Below, in pieces: positions 6,593 to 8,232 of a stretch of DNA of 8,232 nucleotides. The stretch comes from JABHGY01 sp964525185. GTDB lineage: Bacteria > Fidelibacterota > Marinisomatia > Marinisomatales > UBA1611. Both the position numbers and the translations under genes were made by a program. The notes under the pieces were generated by a model. It saw only the letters and a program-made list of their open reading frames with translations. It had not been told where the DNA came from and did not search any database. Location: contig CAZGFQ010000062.1 of assembly GCA_964525185.1 (NCBI GenBank), positions 1-8,232 of the forward strand. The letters run 5' to 3'. Each line of letters starts with the position of its first letter. The stretch's first letter is position 1.

Positions 6593-6642
6593 AACCTGCC
6601 CGTATTTTCCGAAATACTGACTCTATAGGCAAGGTTTTTTTT
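6593..6642 (+). terminator. Plus-strand intrinsic terminator facing away from susC
   Basis: On the plus strand AACCTGCC (6593..6600) pairs with GGCAAGGTT (6628..6636) with one bulged base. It encloses a second hairpin GTATTT-TCCG-AAATAC (6602..6617) and runs into eight T (6635..6642). On the minus strand no T-tract follows, so it would terminate plus-strand RNA only. No plus-strand gene precedes it, so it may end an RNA antisense to the susC leader. Alternatively the structure may act in the susC leader itself. Confidence 0.45.
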
Positions 6643-6726
6643 AAAAATTAAAAAATGCCTTTTAATTATTTTTTTTCATGAATGATAGACCGTAATTTCC
6701 CCGCCGGTTTTGAATTAAAAACTTTA

Positions 6727-6780
6727 TTGATCCGATAGCTTCCCGCATCTGCGGGACAGGCAACTTCGCTACCGGGTTCT
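6727..6780. repeat. Imperfect inverted-repeat element sharing tRNA-Lys 5' sequence
   Basis: An outer stem CCGATAGC/GCTACCGG (6732..6739 with 6768..6775, one mismatch) encloses a perfect inner stem TCCCGCA/TGCGGGA (6741..6747 with 6750..6756). Its left end, ATTGATCCGATAGCT (6726..6740), matches the start region of the partial tRNA-Lys at 6807..6821 with one substitution. Its GCTACCGG arm is the exact complement of CCGGTAGC inside that tRNA (6813..6820). It has the look of a REP/MITE-like interspersed element, possibly tRNA-derived. Only one copy is in the window, so repetition in the genome is unproven. Confidence 0.5.
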
Positions 6781-6809
6781 TTGAAAAAAACAATTAAATT
6801 TATTGGATT

Positions 6810-6848
6810 GATCCGGTAGCTCAGTTGGTAGAGCAGTGGCCTTTTAAG
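6810..6848 (+). pseudogene. 5' half of a tRNA-Lys(TTT) gene
   Basis: The bases fit tRNA positions 1-39. Acceptor strand GATCCGG is followed by TA, then D-arm GCTC-AGTTGGTA-GAGC, A26, stem GTGGC and anticodon loop CTTTTAA with anticodon TTT. After G39 the sequence departs (GCGAA instead of the expected CCAC). No T-arm and no CCGGATC acceptor complement appear anywhere to the right, so the gene is broken rather than complete. The break lies about 250 bp from the stop of an integrase gene, suggesting that insertion into this tRNA caused it. A distant 3' half beyond the window cannot be excluded. Confidence 0.75.
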
Positions 6849-6850
6849 GC
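6839..6850. repeat. 12-bp palindrome at the tRNA break (possible att core)
   Basis: GCCTTTTAAGGC is perfectly self-complementary and spans the tRNA anticodon loop and the point where tRNA identity ends. Some tyrosine recombinases use the anticodon stem-loop of tRNA genes as the crossover site because of such symmetry. Assigning it as the core here is inference; the other junction is outside the window. Confidence 0.4.
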
Positions 6851-7047
6851 GAAATCTCATTTTTCACAAAACCCCAATTTTACCCACGTTAAAGGCATTC
6901 TCTCGTCGAGAAACGCCTAAATATATCTCAATTATTTTGTGTTTTTAATGGTCAGAAATAGACCGAAAAAGCCATTATTTCCATTCACCACCTGAAATTT
7001 ACCTGAAATTTTTTGGGTATATTTTTTCATCTGGGACTTTATAAAGT
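6851..7047. other. Non-coding stretch between half tRNA and integrase
   Basis: No credible gene is present. A hairpin AGGC-a-TTCTC/GAGAA-ac-GCCT lies at 6893..6918 and is not followed by a T-tract. A looser pair of repeats, GGTC/GACC (6950..6953 with 6961..6964) or AATGG/CCATT (6947..6951 with 6972..6976), lies further right. Tandem 11-mers follow at 6990..7011. This density of small repeats between a possible att core and int is typical of attachment-site arms, though none is proven. Confidence 0.4.
6990..7011. repeat. Tandem 11-bp direct repeat (possible integrase arm sites)
   Basis: ACCTGAAATTT occurs twice in immediate succession. Closely spaced direct repeats of about 10 bp near an att core are the usual form of arm-type sites bound by the N-terminal domain of phage-type tyrosine recombinases. 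The location between the putative core and int fits; binding is not shown by sequence. Confidence 0.45.
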
Positions 7048-7079
7048 AAAAAAAAGCACCCATAAAATGAGTGCTTTTT
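7048..7079 (-). terminator. Intrinsic terminator of the integrase gene
   Basis: Stem AAAAAGCAC/GTGCTTTTT (7051..7059 with 7071..7079) has an 11-nt loop that can pair further. Read on the minus strand, the stem's own T bases and the continuing run to 7048 give a T-tract of eight. It begins about 20 bp past the integrase stop. It could also work weakly on the plus strand. Confidence 0.85.
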
Positions 7080-7100
7080 AATTCGGCTCTAGAAGTTTAA

Positions 7101-8132
7101 TCATAAAAGATTATCCAGCCCAACTACAGAGTCTCTTAAATTTTCATCCAAAAGATCAACATAATACTTTTCTGTTGTTTTTACTGTAGTGTGCCCTAGA
7201 AGCTTACTTACCCCGTATAAGTCGGCCATACCATTTTGAAGTAATAAACTACCAAATGTTTTTCTTAAAGAATGAAGGTTCGCATCTTGAACCTTTGCAA
7301 GAACATAATATTTAGCAATCTTTTGACTTACAAAATCCCGTTTGAATTGGAAAGGGTTTTCACATCCCGACTCCTGCCTTCTTTTTAAAATTTCAAACAA
7401 AGCATTATTCATTGGAATATATCGTTTCCTATCGCCTTTTCCATGAAGTAGAATTTTTTTACCTACAAAATCAACATTTTTCCATGTGAAATATGGAGGT
7501 AATAATTCTACTCTTCTGGCACCTGTATTTAAATAAGCATTAATTAGATCTAAATAGTCATAGTTGTTATCTCCTTCTATTATTTTAAGCAATCTATTAA
7601 TCTCATCTCGTGTTAAAAAGCGGACTTTAACGATATCTTGCTTTGGTATTTTAACTCCCTTAACTGGGTTCTTCTCTAACAATTCCCATCGAATTGCGTG
7701 ATTAAAAGTTGTTTTTAATACACGCATTTCAATAGATACTGTTGCTGGTTTAACTTTCTTTAACCGTGTCTTTTTATACTTTTCAATCGTTCCTGAATCA
7801 ATATTCGTAATAGGCACATCTTTTCCAAGAAAGCTTTCAAAAGCTTTAAAAACGATTTTCTCTCGAGTGATTGTTTCCGGTGCTTTATTTCTTTCTGAAT
7901 ATTCCAGAGTGCGTTTCTTTAAAAGTGACCAATGATATTGTCTAATACTTGGGTTTTTTCTCCCAATTGTACCATAGGCTATATCCCTTTCAATGTCCGC
8001 TTTAATTCGTAAAGCATCTTGGCGAGAGCATCTCACTGTTTTAGTTGTCCATATTTTAGAGTGCGGATGTACAAAGCTAATTTGGTAAGATGCTTCACCG
8101 TTCTTTCTCTCGATCTTTTTGATCGTTGCCAT
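7101..8132 (-). CDS. Phage-type tyrosine recombinase (integrase)
   Basis: A 343-residue site-specific recombinase that would catalyse integration and excision of the element it lies on. Residues 1 to about 60 form an arm-binding region (MATIKKIERKNGEASYQISF..., a three-strand pattern). Residues about 62-160 are the helical core-binding domain. Residues about 170-335 form the catalytic domain. All catalytic residues are visible: Arg206 (TGARRVE), Lys232 (HGKGDRKR), His287 and Arg290 (HSLRKTFG), His314 (LLGHTT) and nucleophile Tyr323 (TEKYYVDL). The protein therefore looks intact. The start ATG at 8132 has GGAGG six bases upstream. The stop of an upstream gene lies one base before this start, so translation is probably coupled. 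The gene points toward the half tRNA-Lys, which marks the likely element end. Confidence 0.95.
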   Translation of the reverse strand: MATIKKIERKNGEASYQISFVHPHSKIWTTKTVRCSRQDALRIKADIERDIAYGTIGRKNPSIRQYHWSLLKKRTLEYSERNKAPETITREKIVFKAFESFLGKDVPITNIDSGTIEKYKKTRLKKVKPATVSIEMRVLKTTFNHAIRWELLEKNPVKGVKIPKQDIVKVRFLTRDEINRLLKIIEGDNNYDYLDLINAYLNTGARRVELLPPYFTWKNVDFVGKKILLHGKGDRKRYIPMNNALFEILKRRQESGCENPFQFKRDFVSQKIAKYYVLAKVQDANLHSLRKTFGSLLLQNGMADLYGVSKLLGHTTVKTTEKYYVDLLDENLRDSVVGLDNLL

Positions 8133-8133
8133 A

Positions 8134-8232
8134 CTATACCTCCAGTATGCTGTTTACCATTTTATCGTAATCTCCATCAGCCTTTGCCCCTTTTAACATT
8201 TTATTAATGGATGTTGCAGGAATTCTAACCTG
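8134..8232 (-). CDS. C-terminus of an unidentified gene upstream of int (partial)
   Basis: An open frame enters from the right edge and gives 32 residues (QVRIPATSINKMLKGAK... ending NSILEV) before TAG at 8134..8136. It contains the integrase ribosome-binding site and ends one base before the integrase ATG, the spacing of coupled operon partners. The fragment is charged and probably helical. Genes in this position on integrative elements are often excisionase-like or small DNA-binding proteins. The visible part is too short to assign a family. Confidence 0.65.
   Translation of the reverse strand, partial: QVRIPATSINKMLKGAKADGDYDKMVNSILEV

Noticed and set aside
6666..6860. A 64-codon minus-strand open frame across the half tRNA and the inverted-repeat element
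   Set aside because: It is composed of tRNA and palindromic repeat sequence read backwards, has no ribosome-binding site and resembles no protein family.
6990..7011. CRISPR-like repeat
   Set aside because: Only two 11-bp units occur with no spacer between them, and no cas genes are present.
6848..8232. Group I intron in the tRNA-Lys anticodon loop
   Set aside because: No 3' tRNA half and no recognisable intron core follow. The downstream gene is a tyrosine recombinase, not a homing nuclease.

Overview
The window looks like a chromosomal segment of a low-GC Gram-negative bacterium of the Fibrobacteres-Chlorobi-Bacteroidetes (FCB) group. The main evidence is an outer-membrane SusC/SusD pair: a TonB-dependent channel with a carboxypeptidase-regulatory-like N-terminus, plus its surface lipoprotein. 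Several genes carry strong Shine-Dalgarno sequences (queF, susC, susD, integrase). Such sites are unusual in Bacteroidota proper, so an FCB lineage outside Bacteroidota, for example Marinimicrobia/SAR406, is a reasonable guess. That placement is inference only.

Layout, left to right. (1) Positions 1-740 hold a minus-strand tmRNA gene (ssrA, 387..739). A small GIY-YIG nuclease-like gene lies directly downstream. A 53-bp perfect direct repeat brackets it, and that repeat includes the last 8 nt of the tmRNA, so the GIY-YIG gene looks like a mobile or duplicated unit at the tmRNA 3' end. (2) Positions 740-1050 have no protein gene. On the minus strand they contain a sigma70-like promoter, a long helix whose imperfect pairs are G.U only in minus-strand RNA, two short hairpins and an intrinsic terminator. 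Together these form a candidate unannotated small RNA just upstream of ssrA. (3) Positions 1051-2194 hold two plus-strand genes: a YgjV/SWEET-like membrane domain joined to a GNAT-like domain, and queF, the preQ0 reductase of queuosine synthesis. (4) A strong bidirectional terminator (2215..2250) separates queF from the convergent susC-susD operon (3558..6479 and 2274..3542, minus strand). No glycan-degrading enzyme or regulator lies within the window, so this is an isolated SusCD pair of unknown substrate. (5) Positions 6480-7100 are non-coding and crowded: the susC leader with mutually exclusive hairpins and a plus-strand terminator, a tRNA-related inverted-repeat element, the 5' half only of a tRNA-Lys(TTT) gene ending at a 12-bp palindrome, a tandem 11-bp repeat and an integrase terminator. 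(6) Positions 7101-8232 encode a phage-type tyrosine recombinase and the C-terminus of a gene overlapping its ribosome-binding site. Regions 5 and 6 read as the int end of an integrative element that may have entered a tRNA-Lys gene at the anticodon stem-loop.

The best candidates for something undescribed are the structured RNA beside ssrA, the GIY-YIG unit flanked by tmRNA 3'-end copies, and the half-tRNA junction with its adjacent tRNA-derived inverted repeat.
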